A stretch of 64,000 bases of DNA, taken from NCBI GenBank assembly GCA_947489585.1, contig CANLEE010000001.1:490946-554945 (forward strand), in the 5' to 3' direction. Position 1 is the stretch's first letter, and each line of letters opens with the position of its first letter. Of the stretch, positions 37,267 through 45,727 are shown one piece after another. The notes under the pieces were generated by a model. The model saw nothing but the letters and a program-made list of their open reading frames with translations, was not told where the DNA came from and made no database searches. Made by a program: the position numbers and the translations under genes. This stretch comes from an uncultured Psychroserpens sp. (GTDB lineage: Bacteria > Bacteroidota > Bacteroidia > Flavobacteriales > Flavobacteriaceae).

Positions 37267-38405
37267 TGCTTATTATCATTTTAATTATTACACTAACGTA
37301 TCTTATTTTAATAGGAAGTTTAGTTTACGGGTTTGATAAAGTGATCGAATTTAATCTAGAAGACACTTTAGTCAAAACAAAATTCTCAGTAATCGTTCCG
37401 TTTAGAAATGAAGCCGAACATTTGCCTGATTTTCTAAAATCTATTGCTGAATTGAATTATCCAAAATCATTATTTGAAGTCATTTTAGTAAATGATGAAT
37501 CTACTGATAATTCTGAAGAATTAATTAAGAGCATCATTTCAAAGTCGCCTTTTAATTCCAATGAAAATAACATTTCTATCATAGACAATATTCGTATAAC
37601 TAATTCTCCAAAGAAAGATGCCATAACTGTCGCTATTACACATGCAAAGCATGATTGGATTGTATCTACAGATGCAGATTGTGAGTTACCAAAATACTGG
37701 TTAGATGTTTTTGATAATTATAGCCACAATTCTAACTCAAGTATGTTAGTAGCTCCTGTAACTTTTAGAGCTGCAACATCTTTTTTTGAGCGATTTCAGC
37801 TATTAGATATACTGAGTCTCCAAGGTGCAACTATTGGCGGATTTGGGATTAAAAAACCATTTTTATGTAATGGCGCCAATCTCGCCTATAGAAAAGATTT
37901 TTTTTATACTATTAGCGGTTTTGAAGGCAATTTAGATATTGCTAGTGGTGATGATATTTTTCTCTTAGAAAAAGCGGTAAAACGCGACAAGTCTAGAGTA
38001 CAATACATAAAAAACAAACAGGCCATAGTAACCACACAAGCACAGCCTAATTTTAAAACTTTGAAATCCCAACGTGTACGTTGGGCAGCAAAAACATCGA
38101 GCTATAAAAATGCTTTCGGAAAGCTCGTTGGGTTTTTAGTTTTACTCATGAATGCACTTTTAGTATGTTTGCCTTTACTCAGTGTTTTACAAATCATAAG
38201 CTTAAAAACGTTGATTTACACATTTGCTATTAAGTTTTTAATTGATTTTTTATTGCTCTTTAAAACGGCTCGTTTTTTTAGTCAGGAGCACTACTTACCA
38301 TCTTATATATTTTCAAGTTTACTCTATCCTTTTTTTAGTGTTTATGTCGTTTTTATTTCAATGTTTAGAGGTTATAAATGGAAAGATAGAGCCTATACAA
38401 AATAG
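37266..38405 (+). CDS. GT2 family glycosyltransferase, membrane-bound
   Basis: 379 residues. An N-terminal helix is followed by a GT-A domain: FSVIVPFRNEAEHL, VILVNDESTDNS, the metal DxD in STDADCELP, and acceptor motif QRVRWAAK ((Q/R)xxRW). Two or three C-terminal helices (~290-370) complete a processive GT2 topology. It should transfer a sugar on the cytosolic face to a lipid or polymer. It is coupled to the upstream membrane protein. Product unknown. Confidence 0.9.
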   Translation: MLIIILIITLTYLILIGSLVYGFDKVIEFNLEDTLVKTKFSVIVPFRNEAEHLPDFLKSIAELNYPKSLFEVILVNDESTDNSEELIKSIISKSPFNSNENNISIIDNIRITNSPKKDAITVAITHAKHDWIVSTDADCELPKYWLDVFDNYSHNSNSSMLVAPVTFRAATSFFERFQLLDILSLQGATIGGFGIKKPFLCNGANLAYRKDFFYTISGFEGNLDIASGDDIFLLEKAVKRDKSRVQYIKNKQAIVTTQAQPNFKTLKSQRVRWAAKTSSYKNAFGKLVGFLVLLMNALLVCLPLLSVLQIISLKTLIYTFAIKFLIDFLLLFKTARFFSQEHYLPSYIFSSLLYPFFSVYVVFISMFRGYKWKDRAYTK

Positions 38406-38458
38406 TGCTTTTATCATTTATTTTTGTTAGATTTACCTGAATGGAAACCCATATCTCA

Positions 38459-39331
38459 ATGAAAAAGTTTATTTGTTTATTTTGCCTCGTATTTAGTTTT
38501 TCTTTATTACAAGCTCAAGACACCTATGTCGTTAATGGTGTACAATTAGAATTGAAAAAAGAAATCGATGGAAAACTTGATTTGTATTGGAATATCATCG
38601 ATGGTAAATATCGCTATTTCGTAAAGACAGAAACAAGTACATTTTTAGAGCTCACAAACACAAAAAAAGATGGTAAATTTCAAGAGGAATATAAAGATTT
38701 ACTCAACGAATTGACTAATGCTTCAATGTCAACCAAGCGTTTAAATTTGACACTTTTTAGTTTAAAAGAATTTATTGACACTTACAATGGCACTGTAGAC
38801 TCTTCATATCAATCTACAGTAAAAAGAAACAAATTAATGTTTCGACTGGGAGTTTTTGGAGGGATCACCAATAGTCCATTTGTAACCAATCCTGATAATT
38901 TAACCACACCTTTGTTTGGAGGTGAACTCGAAATTCTCGATGCAAATCAAATATCAAGTCATGCTGTTTTTTTGCAAATAAAACATGTTCTTGAACAAGA
39001 TGAACTACAATATTCTACCACAGAATTAGCTTTAGGCTATCGTTATAGGTTTATCAATAAAGAAAAATTTAGTCTTTATGGAAATGTGAAATTCGCGACG
39101 CTAAACTTTTCTAACGTCACAATTGTCACTGAAGATAACGGAAATTTTACCACAGAAGACTTAAATGACACCTCTTTTGATGTACCTTTTATTTTTGGTA
39201 TAGGTGCCGATATTAGAGTTACAGAAAACAGTTTTATCACTTTATCATACAATGAACTGTTTGCTTTATTTTTAGACAATCAAGGTAATTTTTCAACAGA
39301 TTTTTCAATTGGTTATAAGTTCAATTTATAA
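38459..39331 (+). CDS. outer-membrane beta-barrel protein, unknown function
   Basis: The ATG at 38459 (MKKFICLFCLVFSFSLLQAQ) gives a clean signal peptide; the ATG at 38441 adds six polar residues. The product (290 residues) has a soluble N-terminal part to about residue 115 and a C-terminal barrel with strands ending FSIGYKFNL. The last residues LYNEL..FSIGYKF fit barrel proteins of Bacteroidota. It overlaps the next gene by 1 base. Confidence 0.75.
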   Translation: MKKFICLFCLVFSFSLLQAQDTYVVNGVQLELKKEIDGKLDLYWNIIDGKYRYFVKTETSTFLELTNTKKDGKFQEEYKDLLNELTNASMSTKRLNLTLFSLKEFIDTYNGTVDSSYQSTVKRNKLMFRLGVFGGITNSPFVTNPDNLTTPLFGGELEILDANQISSHAVFLQIKHVLEQDELQYSTTELALGYRYRFINKEKFSLYGNVKFATLNFSNVTIVTEDNGNFTTEDLNDTSFDVPFIFGIGADIRVTENSFITLSYNELFALFLDNQGNFSTDFSIGYKFNL

Positions 39332-40065
39332 TGTCACTCTCTAACTACAAAACTAATAATCCTGTATTTTCAGGTTACTTTTGGGATGGGCCAAAAGAAT
39401 CAAAAAAGATGACTGTTACTGGGATTTTCATAAAATCTCTAAGTTGTATTTTGGTAATTGCAGGAATCACTGCTTATATCTGGAAACTTAGCGAAGAAGG
39501 TATGTCTGTAAGATGGTTTACGCTTGGTGGTATGCTTGCGGCTATCATTATTAGTATTGTCATTTCGGTAAGACATCATTGGGCTCCTTCTTTAGTTCCT
39601 TTGTATACGATAGCTAAAGGGTTTTTTCTTGGCGGATTTTCGGCTTATGCGCATCGGCATTTTCCAGAATTACCTTATCAGGCAATAGGTGTAACCATTG
39701 TTACATTTTTTGTAATGCTGCTTCTATATCAAACTCGAATTATCATTGTTACCAAAAAATTACGAAGTGTCATTATTACTTCAGCAGCAAGCATTTTTGT
39801 TGTGTATATAATCTCTTGGATTTTGGGTTTCTTTGGTATCAAAACTTATATTTGGGGAACCTCTTGGTTTGCTATTGTTTTCAATTGTATTGCTGCAATT
39901 GTGGCTTCTTTTTCATTGCTTTTAGACTTTGATTACATCGAGCGTTATAAAAACCGTGCTCCAAAATGGAAAGAATGGTTGGCCACTTGGGGGCTTTTAG
40001 CAACACTCATTTGGTTGTATGTTGAAACCTTGAGATTGATGCAAAAACTGGCAATACGATTCTAA
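39331..40065 (+). CDS. Bax inhibitor-1/YccA family membrane protein
   Basis: 244 residues with seven predicted helices. The sequence follows the YccA-type Bacteroidota family: N-terminal NNPVFSGYFW, HHWAPSLVPLYTIAKGFFLG, and a late SLLLDFDYIERYKNRAPKW with conserved acidic residues. Family members affect ion leak and membrane protease activity, but the role here is unknown. Its end overlaps the convergent lipoprotein gene by 4 bases. Confidence 0.88.
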   Translation: MSLSNYKTNNPVFSGYFWDGPKESKKMTVTGIFIKSLSCILVIAGITAYIWKLSEEGMSVRWFTLGGMLAAIIISIVISVRHHWAPSLVPLYTIAKGFFLGGFSAYAHRHFPELPYQAIGVTIVTFFVMLLLYQTRIIIVTKKLRSVIITSAASIFVVYIISWILGFFGIKTYIWGTSWFAIVFNCIAAIVASFSLLLDFDYIERYKNRAPKWKEWLATWGLLATLIWLYVETLRLMQKLAIRF

Positions 40066-40541
40066 TCTATTTTTATAATTACTGGTAGAACAAATTTTGT
40101 TTTCACCTGCTGACTTCGCTTTATAGCAGGATATATTTTAGGCAAACTATCTAGGCTCTGCCTTAACAAACTATCGAGTTGTGGAATCTCGGCTTTAATT
40201 AAATCACTACTTATAATCTCATCAATAAAAAATTGACCTTGATTATCAATCGTGATTTTAAGCTTAACAGTATCGCTAATTTCTTCGGAAACGATAATTT
40301 GATATTTCCCTAAGTTTGTATTTAGAATGCTTCGTAACGTGTTTTCAAAACATACTTTTTTGTTTTCCTTTCCAGTCGTTGTTTCACATGACTCAAAAGA
40401 AGGATACTCATCAACATCTTTCCAATTAAAAGTTTGGAGTTCTTCTTCAAGAATATCTTCGGTATAGACTTTTTTCTTGTCGAAATAATCGCAAGAACAA
40501 ATACTAAGAAATACGATTAAGAAAAGTAAGCGGTTCATCAT
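40062..40541 (-). CDS. lipoprotein with TonB C-terminal-like domain
   Basis: 159 residues. The lipobox is ICSC (Cys17). The region VDEYPSFESCETTTGKENKK, followed by KVCFENTLRSIL, resembles the start of each TonB-like domain in the M56 protein at 41726. The end (KFVLPVIIKI) matches the closing strand of such domains. It may be a stand-alone relative of that domain, produced beside the BlaI/M56 operon. Function unknown. Confidence 0.72.
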   Translation of the reverse strand: MMNRLLFLIVFLSICSCDYFDKKKVYTEDILEEELQTFNWKDVDEYPSFESCETTTGKENKKVCFENTLRSILNTNLGKYQIIVSEEISDTVKLKITIDNQGQFFIDEIISSDLIKAEIPQLDSLLRQSLDSLPKIYPAIKRSQQVKTKFVLPVIIKID

Positions 40542-40588
40542 GATTTAACTGAAACCGAAAAGTACAATTTTTTTAGATATTAAAAGAT

Positions 40589-41725
40589 TTAGTCTTTAGT
40601 CTTTAAGAATTTCTCTTCTTTTAATTCTGAAATTCGTCGCTCAGCAAATTTAGCATAAAACGTATCTGAATATTTTTCTTTAAAGTCTTCGTAGAGTTTA
40701 ATTTTGGTATCAAGGTCTTCATAATATTTATCCTTTGTCGTGATAATATAAAATTCTGAACTTACATTTTTAGGGTTTTCTTTTAATGATTTTTGAAACA
40801 TCTCAATTGCTTCTTTATGCTTATCCTGTCGGTTTAAAACAACACCTAATCTCTGATATTCATAATCTAAGGGGACATCTTTTAAAAACAATGCCTTTTT
40901 TATATAGGTTTCTGCGTTTGCATAGTCACGGAGGCTCTCGTAGTATTTCCCTATAACAAACAAGGTATTTGAATCATATTGATTGTATTTTAAAACCAAT
41001 TTAAGTTGTTCGATAGCCAATTCATAATCTGAAAACTCTGCGTGTATTGCGCTTAATTTTCTATGAATGAACTCTGAAGACTCACCTAAATCGATTAATT
41101 TTTGAAACCACGTTCTCGCATTTTTAAAATCTTCCTGATAGTAATAATTTTGTGCCTTCAAACTAATTAACTCAAGATTATTTTGATAGTTTTCTAATCC
41201 TTTATCTAAATATTTATGAGACAATTGATGCTTCCGCTTAATTAAAAAATGTTTCGCAATTTTGAAAATCGCTTTTTGATGAGAGTCATCTAAATCATAC
41301 GCAGAACGAAATCTGTTCATTGCTGTAGAATCACCTAATTTTTCAAGAACCAATCCTAACTCATAATGATAGTTAGGGTTTTTATAATCTACATATACCA
41401 AGTCATTAAAAATAGTCGCTGCCTTTTTAAACTTTTTAGTTTTAGACAATAGTTTAGCATATTCATATTTGGTAAGTGCCTCTTCAGGGTTTGCCTCAAT
41501 ATATGCTTCATAATTTTGCAATGCTAAATCATAATTTCCAATAGCAACGTAAGCTTTTGCAATTCGATTATAAACTTCGGTCTGGTTATTATGTGTTTTA
41601 TAAATCGCAATAGCTTTGCTAAAATTCCCATTAGCATACAAACTATCTGCACGATTTAAAACCGAAGGTTGCGCTTCGGTTTTAGATATAAATACTATTA
41701 CTATGACTAAGAGAAATGCTCGCAT
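40589..41725 (-). CDS. TPR-repeat protein, exported
   Basis: 378 residues with a signal peptide (MRAFLLVIVIVFISKTEAQ) and about nine TPR units (for example AYVAIGNYDLALQNYEAYIEA, GKYYESLRDYANAETYIKKA). It starts immediately at the end of the M56 gene (stop at 41726), so it belongs to the second blaI operon. A periplasmic scaffold role is likely; partners are unknown. Confidence 0.82.
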   Translation of the reverse strand: MRAFLLVIVIVFISKTEAQPSVLNRADSLYANGNFSKAIAIYKTHNNQTEVYNRIAKAYVAIGNYDLALQNYEAYIEANPEEALTKYEYAKLLSKTKKFKKAATIFNDLVYVDYKNPNYHYELGLVLEKLGDSTAMNRFRSAYDLDDSHQKAIFKIAKHFLIKRKHQLSHKYLDKGLENYQNNLELISLKAQNYYYQEDFKNARTWFQKLIDLGESSEFIHRKLSAIHAEFSDYELAIEQLKLVLKYNQYDSNTLFVIGKYYESLRDYANAETYIKKALFLKDVPLDYEYQRLGVVLNRQDKHKEAIEMFQKSLKENPKNVSSEFYIITTKDKYYEDLDTKIKLYEDFKEKYSDTFYAKFAERRISELKEEKFLKTKD

Positions 41726-43816
41726 TTAGTTTTTCTTATCTGCATTAGCTTTTGCTGTCACCTGAAATAAAATAGGTAGTGAGTAGTTAACTGTTACAGG
41801 TTTACCATTTAATTCTCCTGGTGTAAACTGAGGCAAATTATTAATAACACGTAATGCTTCTGTTTCTAAATCGGGATGTGGTGCTCTGGCTCTTGCGTTT
41901 GTAACCTTCCCTTCTTTATCAACTTTAAAAAGTACATTTATACGTTGCTTTCCTACTAATCCAAGTTTTGATGCCAAGTCGACATTGAAATTTTTATTGA
42001 CATATCCTGATATAAAACCGCTAAAACATGATTTGCTCTCTTTTTCTGAAACAAAATCTTTACATCCATCACTGCTAGGTGCTTTATCTAAAGCCACAAA
42101 AGGCACTTCATCAGCATCTTTAAATTTTTCCTTAAGTTCTTTAATTCGGTCATTATTTATAGGTGTTTGCTGTGGTTTTGTATCAGACTTCCCTTGTATT
42201 TGGAACACAATTGGTAAGCTATAAGGCACAATTACTGTTTTACCTGTATGTTTTCCTGGAATAAATTGTGGCAAAGTTTGCACCACTCTTATTGCTTCTT
42301 CTTCTAATTTTGGATGAGGTGCTCTAGCTCTTACACCTGTAACATATCCTTCTTTATCTATCTTGAAAATTACATTTATACGTTGTCTTCCAACTAGTTT
42401 CAAGCTATCAGCAATACCAATATTAAAATTGACGTTGACATGTTTAGAAATATTTTGACTCATACATTTCTTGCGTTCCTCATTAGTTTCTAGAGTTTCA
42501 CATGATTTATAAATAGGTACTTGATCAACAACACCAAACGGAATTTCGACGGTATCTACCACATCTTTAAACACAGGATTATGAAGTCCATCGTTAGTGG
42601 TTAACACCAATAATTCCTTAAGCGTTTTCACCTCTACATCACTTAAATTTCCTTGAACCTGAATTTGATTTAAAACTATAGCAATCTTATCCATTAAAGA
42701 CGTTTTATCTTTTGCATTGATATAAGATTGTACGTTTTCAACAAGCTCCATATCTAACGATTTGGCTTCTATAGTTTTGAGTAATAAATTCAAACCATTT
42801 TCCTCATCAGGAGTTGTGTTTCCTTGAATTTGGATTTGATTTTTAATAGCTTGAATCTGTGTTATCAATACACTTTCCTGTTTCACGACTGTATTTTCTT
42901 GCTTAACGGCTGTATCATCCTGTTTCTTTCTAAAGACCGAACATGATGAGTAGACAAGCATTCCTAGAATTAATGGAATAATAAGTAAGTATTTAGAGAG
43001 ATTGATTTGTCGTGATTTTGATTTGCTTAACATAAGAATGCGCTTTTTAATTAATGAATGTTTAAAAAATGGGTTTACAAATGAAAATTGCTGTGTTTCA
43101 AAAACCTGAGCTAGTAAGTTATCGTAGTAATTGGCTTTGTCATGATGCTTTACCGCTTGTGCATCTGCTATATATTCATGCAAAGTTGCTATTCTATTTT
43201 GATACATATAAATTAATGGATTGAACCAAAATACAATGCGTAAGATTTCAAAAACTAATAAATCTAAAGTATGTTTTTGTTGAACGTGCACTAATTCGTG
43301 TTGTAAAATAGACGCCTTTTCTTGTACGTTTAATTTTTCGCCAAGAAATATATAATTGAAAAATGAAAATGCCTTAGTACTATTTAGCAAATTGATAATC
43401 AAAATACTACCTTTTCTATGCTTTGGGTACTTGGAAGCTATTAATACTAATTTTGAAATTTTAAATACTAAAATCAATGTAGCGATGCACATTCCGGAAA
43501 TTAAAATGATGGCCCATATCGATATAGATTGAGATTCGAGATTAATGCCTGTTTGTATTGCTATTTCTGGATCGATTGCGTTTATATTTTCCTGAGGATT
43601 TCCTATAAAAACTTCTGGTAAATTAATCACAAGGTCTTTAGCCACTAGGTTTTTTATTTGCTCAATTTTCACAAATGGAATGACCACCGAAAGCACTGTT
43701 GTTACCAATAAATAGATTCTATTTAAATTAAAAAACGTTTCCTTCCGAAGAAAAACATCATAGATGATTAAAAACAATAATTGAAACGCAACGACTTGTA
43801 AAATATAGTGCAACAT
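41726..43816 (-). CDS. M56 (BlaR1-like) membrane peptidase with two TonB C-terminal domains
   Basis: 696 residues. The membrane part has helices near 1-20, 35-50, 95-118 and 275-292 with zinc motif HELVH (173-177). The periplasmic part contains two copies of an energy-transducer TonB-like domain: KSCETLETNEERKKC ... LPQFIPGKHTGKTVIVPYSLPIVFQ (about 435-550) and SSDGCKDFVSEKESKSC ... LPQFTPGELNGKPVTVNYSLPILFQ (about 575-690). BlaR1 has a penicillin-binding domain instead. It is 2 bases after blaI and 0 bases before the TPR gene. Function as an envelope sensor is inferred. Confidence 0.88.
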   Translation of the reverse strand: MLHYILQVVAFQLLFLIIYDVFLRKETFFNLNRIYLLVTTVLSVVIPFVKIEQIKNLVAKDLVINLPEVFIGNPQENINAIDPEIAIQTGINLESQSISIWAIILISGMCIATLILVFKISKLVLIASKYPKHRKGSILIINLLNSTKAFSFFNYIFLGEKLNVQEKASILQHELVHVQQKHTLDLLVFEILRIVFWFNPLIYMYQNRIATLHEYIADAQAVKHHDKANYYDNLLAQVFETQQFSFVNPFFKHSLIKKRILMLSKSKSRQINLSKYLLIIPLILGMLVYSSCSVFRKKQDDTAVKQENTVVKQESVLITQIQAIKNQIQIQGNTTPDEENGLNLLLKTIEAKSLDMELVENVQSYINAKDKTSLMDKIAIVLNQIQVQGNLSDVEVKTLKELLVLTTNDGLHNPVFKDVVDTVEIPFGVVDQVPIYKSCETLETNEERKKCMSQNISKHVNVNFNIGIADSLKLVGRQRINVIFKIDKEGYVTGVRARAPHPKLEEEAIRVVQTLPQFIPGKHTGKTVIVPYSLPIVFQIQGKSDTKPQQTPINNDRIKELKEKFKDADEVPFVALDKAPSSDGCKDFVSEKESKSCFSGFISGYVNKNFNVDLASKLGLVGKQRINVLFKVDKEGKVTNARARAPHPDLETEALRVINNLPQFTPGELNGKPVTVNYSLPILFQVTAKANADKKN

Positions 43817-43817
43817 C

Positions 43818-44180
43818 TTATTCTTTTGTTTTATTAATGTCCTTTAAAATAGCTTCCATATCTTTTAAATTGACATCATTTTTCTTTACAAAAAAAGACA
43901 CCATGCTTTTAAAAGAGCCTTGAAAATAATTATCAACCAAGTTATTTATAGACTGATTGCTATAATCTTGTTTTTTTACCAATGGGAAATAGATATGACC
44001 TTTCCCTTGCTTTTCATAATCTACAAAGCCTTTATTTTCCAAAATTCTAACAATTGTAGATACTGTGTTATACGCTGGTTTAGGATTAGGAAGTTGCGCA
44101 ATAACATCTTTGACATTGGCTTTTTCAAGTTGCCATAAGATGTGCATGATTTCTTCTTCAGCTTTAGTAAGTTGTTTCAT
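43818..44180 (-). CDS. BlaI/MecI family transcriptional repressor
   Basis: 120 residues with the winged-helix pattern of the family (TKAEEEIMHILWQLEKANVK ... NTVSTIVRILENKGFVDYEK). It is a paralogue of the protein at 13015. It heads an operon with the M56 gene. A perfect 34-bp palindrome sits directly upstream of its -7 element, so it probably represses itself. Confidence 0.93.
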   Translation of the reverse strand: MKQLTKAEEEIMHILWQLEKANVKDVIAQLPNPKPAYNTVSTIVRILENKGFVDYEKQGKGHIYFPLVKKQDYSNQSINNLVDNYFQGSFKSMVSFFVKKNDVNLKDMEAILKDINKTKE

Positions 44181-44200
44181 TAGTTTTAGTTTTTGATTTT

Positions 44201-44208
44201 CAAATATA
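44201..44208 (-). promoter_or_regulatory. -7 element of the second blaI operon
   Basis: TATATTTG on the minus strand, 20 bases before the blaI ATG; its upstream side touches the palindrome. No canonical -33 TTG is at the expected distance, as the palindrome fills that space. Confidence 0.6.
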
Positions 44209-44241
44209 ACTAAATTTTTAGTTTAAACTAAAAATTTAGTT
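44208..44241. promoter_or_regulatory. 34-bp perfect palindrome, probable BlaI operator
   Basis: The centre is GTTTAAAC and the symmetry is exact over 17 bp each side. Each half is itself a dyad: ACTAAATTTTTAGT (44209-44222) and ACTAAAAATTTAGT (44227-44240), with centres 18 bp apart, which fits two repressor dimers. It lies between the divergent blaI and DUF456 genes and could control both. Confidence 0.72.
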
Positions 44242-44300
44242 TAAAAATGTAACAATCTTAACTTTTTTCCGTCTTACTATTAGAATTTTAATTTTTTTAA

Positions 44301-44798
44301 ATGGATATATTTTTAGTCATTTTAGCTGCCTTTTTTATGATTTTAGGAATCATAGGTAGCTTTCTTCCAATATTACCAGGACCATTAACCAGTTGGGTTG
44401 GGTTACTTATCTTTCATATGGCTGGTGTTGTCCCTATGAACTGGACATTTTTAATAATCACTTTTATTTTTGCACTAGGCATTTGGATACTAGATTATAT
44501 TATTCCTGCCATGGGTACAAAACGTTTTGGCGGCACGAAAGCTGGAATGATAGGAACATCTGTGGGACTTATTGTAGGCTTATTCTCCCCTATACCGGGA
44601 GGCATTATTATTGGCCCTTTCTTTGGAGCACTAATTGGAGAACTTATTAACAAAAGTGAATTTGATAAAGCACTAAAAGCTGCGTTTGGGTCTTTTTTAG
44701 GGTTCATAGCATCGACCTTTATTAAGTTTATTGTTGCTATGGTGTTTTTAGGTTTCTTTATTGTGAAATTTTTTGAATATAAGGACGTCTTATTTTAG
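44301..44798 (+). CDS. DUF456 family membrane protein
   Basis: 165 residues with four or five helices. Family signature IIGSFLPILPGPLTSWVGLL and the later FSPIPGGIIIGPFFGALIGE are typical of DUF456. Function is unknown. It is divergent from blaI across the 34-bp palindrome and is followed by its own terminator. Confidence 0.88.
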   Translation: MDIFLVILAAFFMILGIIGSFLPILPGPLTSWVGLLIFHMAGVVPMNWTFLIITFIFALGIWILDYIIPAMGTKRFGGTKAGMIGTSVGLIVGLFSPIPGGIIIGPFFGALIGELINKSEFDKALKAAFGSFLGFIASTFIKFIVAMVFLGFFIVKFFEYKDVLF

Positions 44799-44824
44799 AT
44801 AACGATACATTCATATAAAAAAGA

Positions 44825-44860
44825 AAAACCTAAAGCCTGTTGAGAAGCTTTAGGTTTTAA
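44825..44860 (+). terminator. terminator of the DUF456 gene
   Basis: 12-bp stem AAACCTAAAGC / GCTTTAGGTTT extended by A-T pairs, loop of about 10 bases, 27 bases after the stop. Confidence 0.82.
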
Positions 44861-45054
44861 TTCTTTGCTATTAATTCAACAAATTACTTAGAGGGATTAA
44901 TTAATTTTGTTGACGCTTCAAATATATCTATAGTTTATAACTTTTTGTTACGGAAAAACCGTAAACTTGATGCGGAAAAACCGTAGTTTTCAGTATTGAC
45001 AGTAGTTTCAAGAGGTGATTGAAGTGTTAAAAACCGTAACTTTAACACTATTTT

Positions 45055-45723
45055 TTAGAGAAATCCTTTTTTTCGAGCTTCAATTATCAATGATTCGTCT
45101 TTTCCATCGTTAATTGAGAATAATATTTTAAGCTGTTTTTTTCTTTTTTCTATGGCACTCATAGACAAATCAATATATTCAGTTAAACTCCTTGTTTTTA
45201 TACCTTGTGATAGTAAATGAAGTATTTTGCGATTAATTTCATCGACATAAATTTCGTTAATCACAGATTTATTTAAAAAGTTACTCACTGTACTACTGTA
45301 GTATGGAGGATCAATTAGTATATGATGAAACGCTTCGGCCAATTCGCTTGAGGTCAAATCACTTTTTATTAAAAAGCCATCAGGATTGATTTCTTTTACG
45401 ATACTATGAATTCTATATGATTCATTAAACATTGTTAAAATAATCACTTTGGCATTAGGAAGTATCTCTCGAGAAATTTTAGCTAAATCTTCACCAGATG
45501 TAATTTTCCCATCGGAAGATGCTGGTAAGCTAATATCAAAAAAACAAACGTCATAAGGTTCTCCTTTAGCTGCTCTTTGCATTAATAAATTTGCTGAATC
45601 GCAAGTATTTGCAGTGTCAATAACTAAAGTTTGATTTTCCTTTTTAGTAGCCTTCAAAGTGTTTTGATACCCTTCAATAATAATTGGGTGATCGTCAACC
45701 ATTAAAATGCGAATCTGTTGCAT
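45055..45723 (-). CDS. LuxR-type response regulator
   Basis: The ATG at 45723 is chosen because residues start with the receiver (MQQIRILMVDDHP) and it lies 4 bases after the kinase stop; the longer frame would overlap the kinase by 83 bases. The product has 222 residues. Receiver residues are Asp10/Asp11, phosphoacceptor Asp63 (FFDISLP) and Lys in LIKSD. A C-terminal helix-turn-helix (LHLLSQGIKTRSLTEYIDLS) follows, shorter than the usual LuxR/NarL domain. It pairs with the adjacent kinase. Target genes unknown. Confidence 0.9.
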   Translation of the reverse strand: MQQIRILMVDDHPIIIEGYQNTLKATKKENQTLVIDTANTCDSANLLMQRAAKGEPYDVCFFDISLPASSDGKITSGEDLAKISREILPNAKVIILTMFNESYRIHSIVKEINPDGFLIKSDLTSSELAEAFHHILIDPPYYSSTVSNFLNKSVINEIYVDEINRKILHLLSQGIKTRSLTEYIDLSMSAIEKRKKQLKILFSINDGKDESLIIEARKKGFL

Positions 45724-45727
45724 GCCT

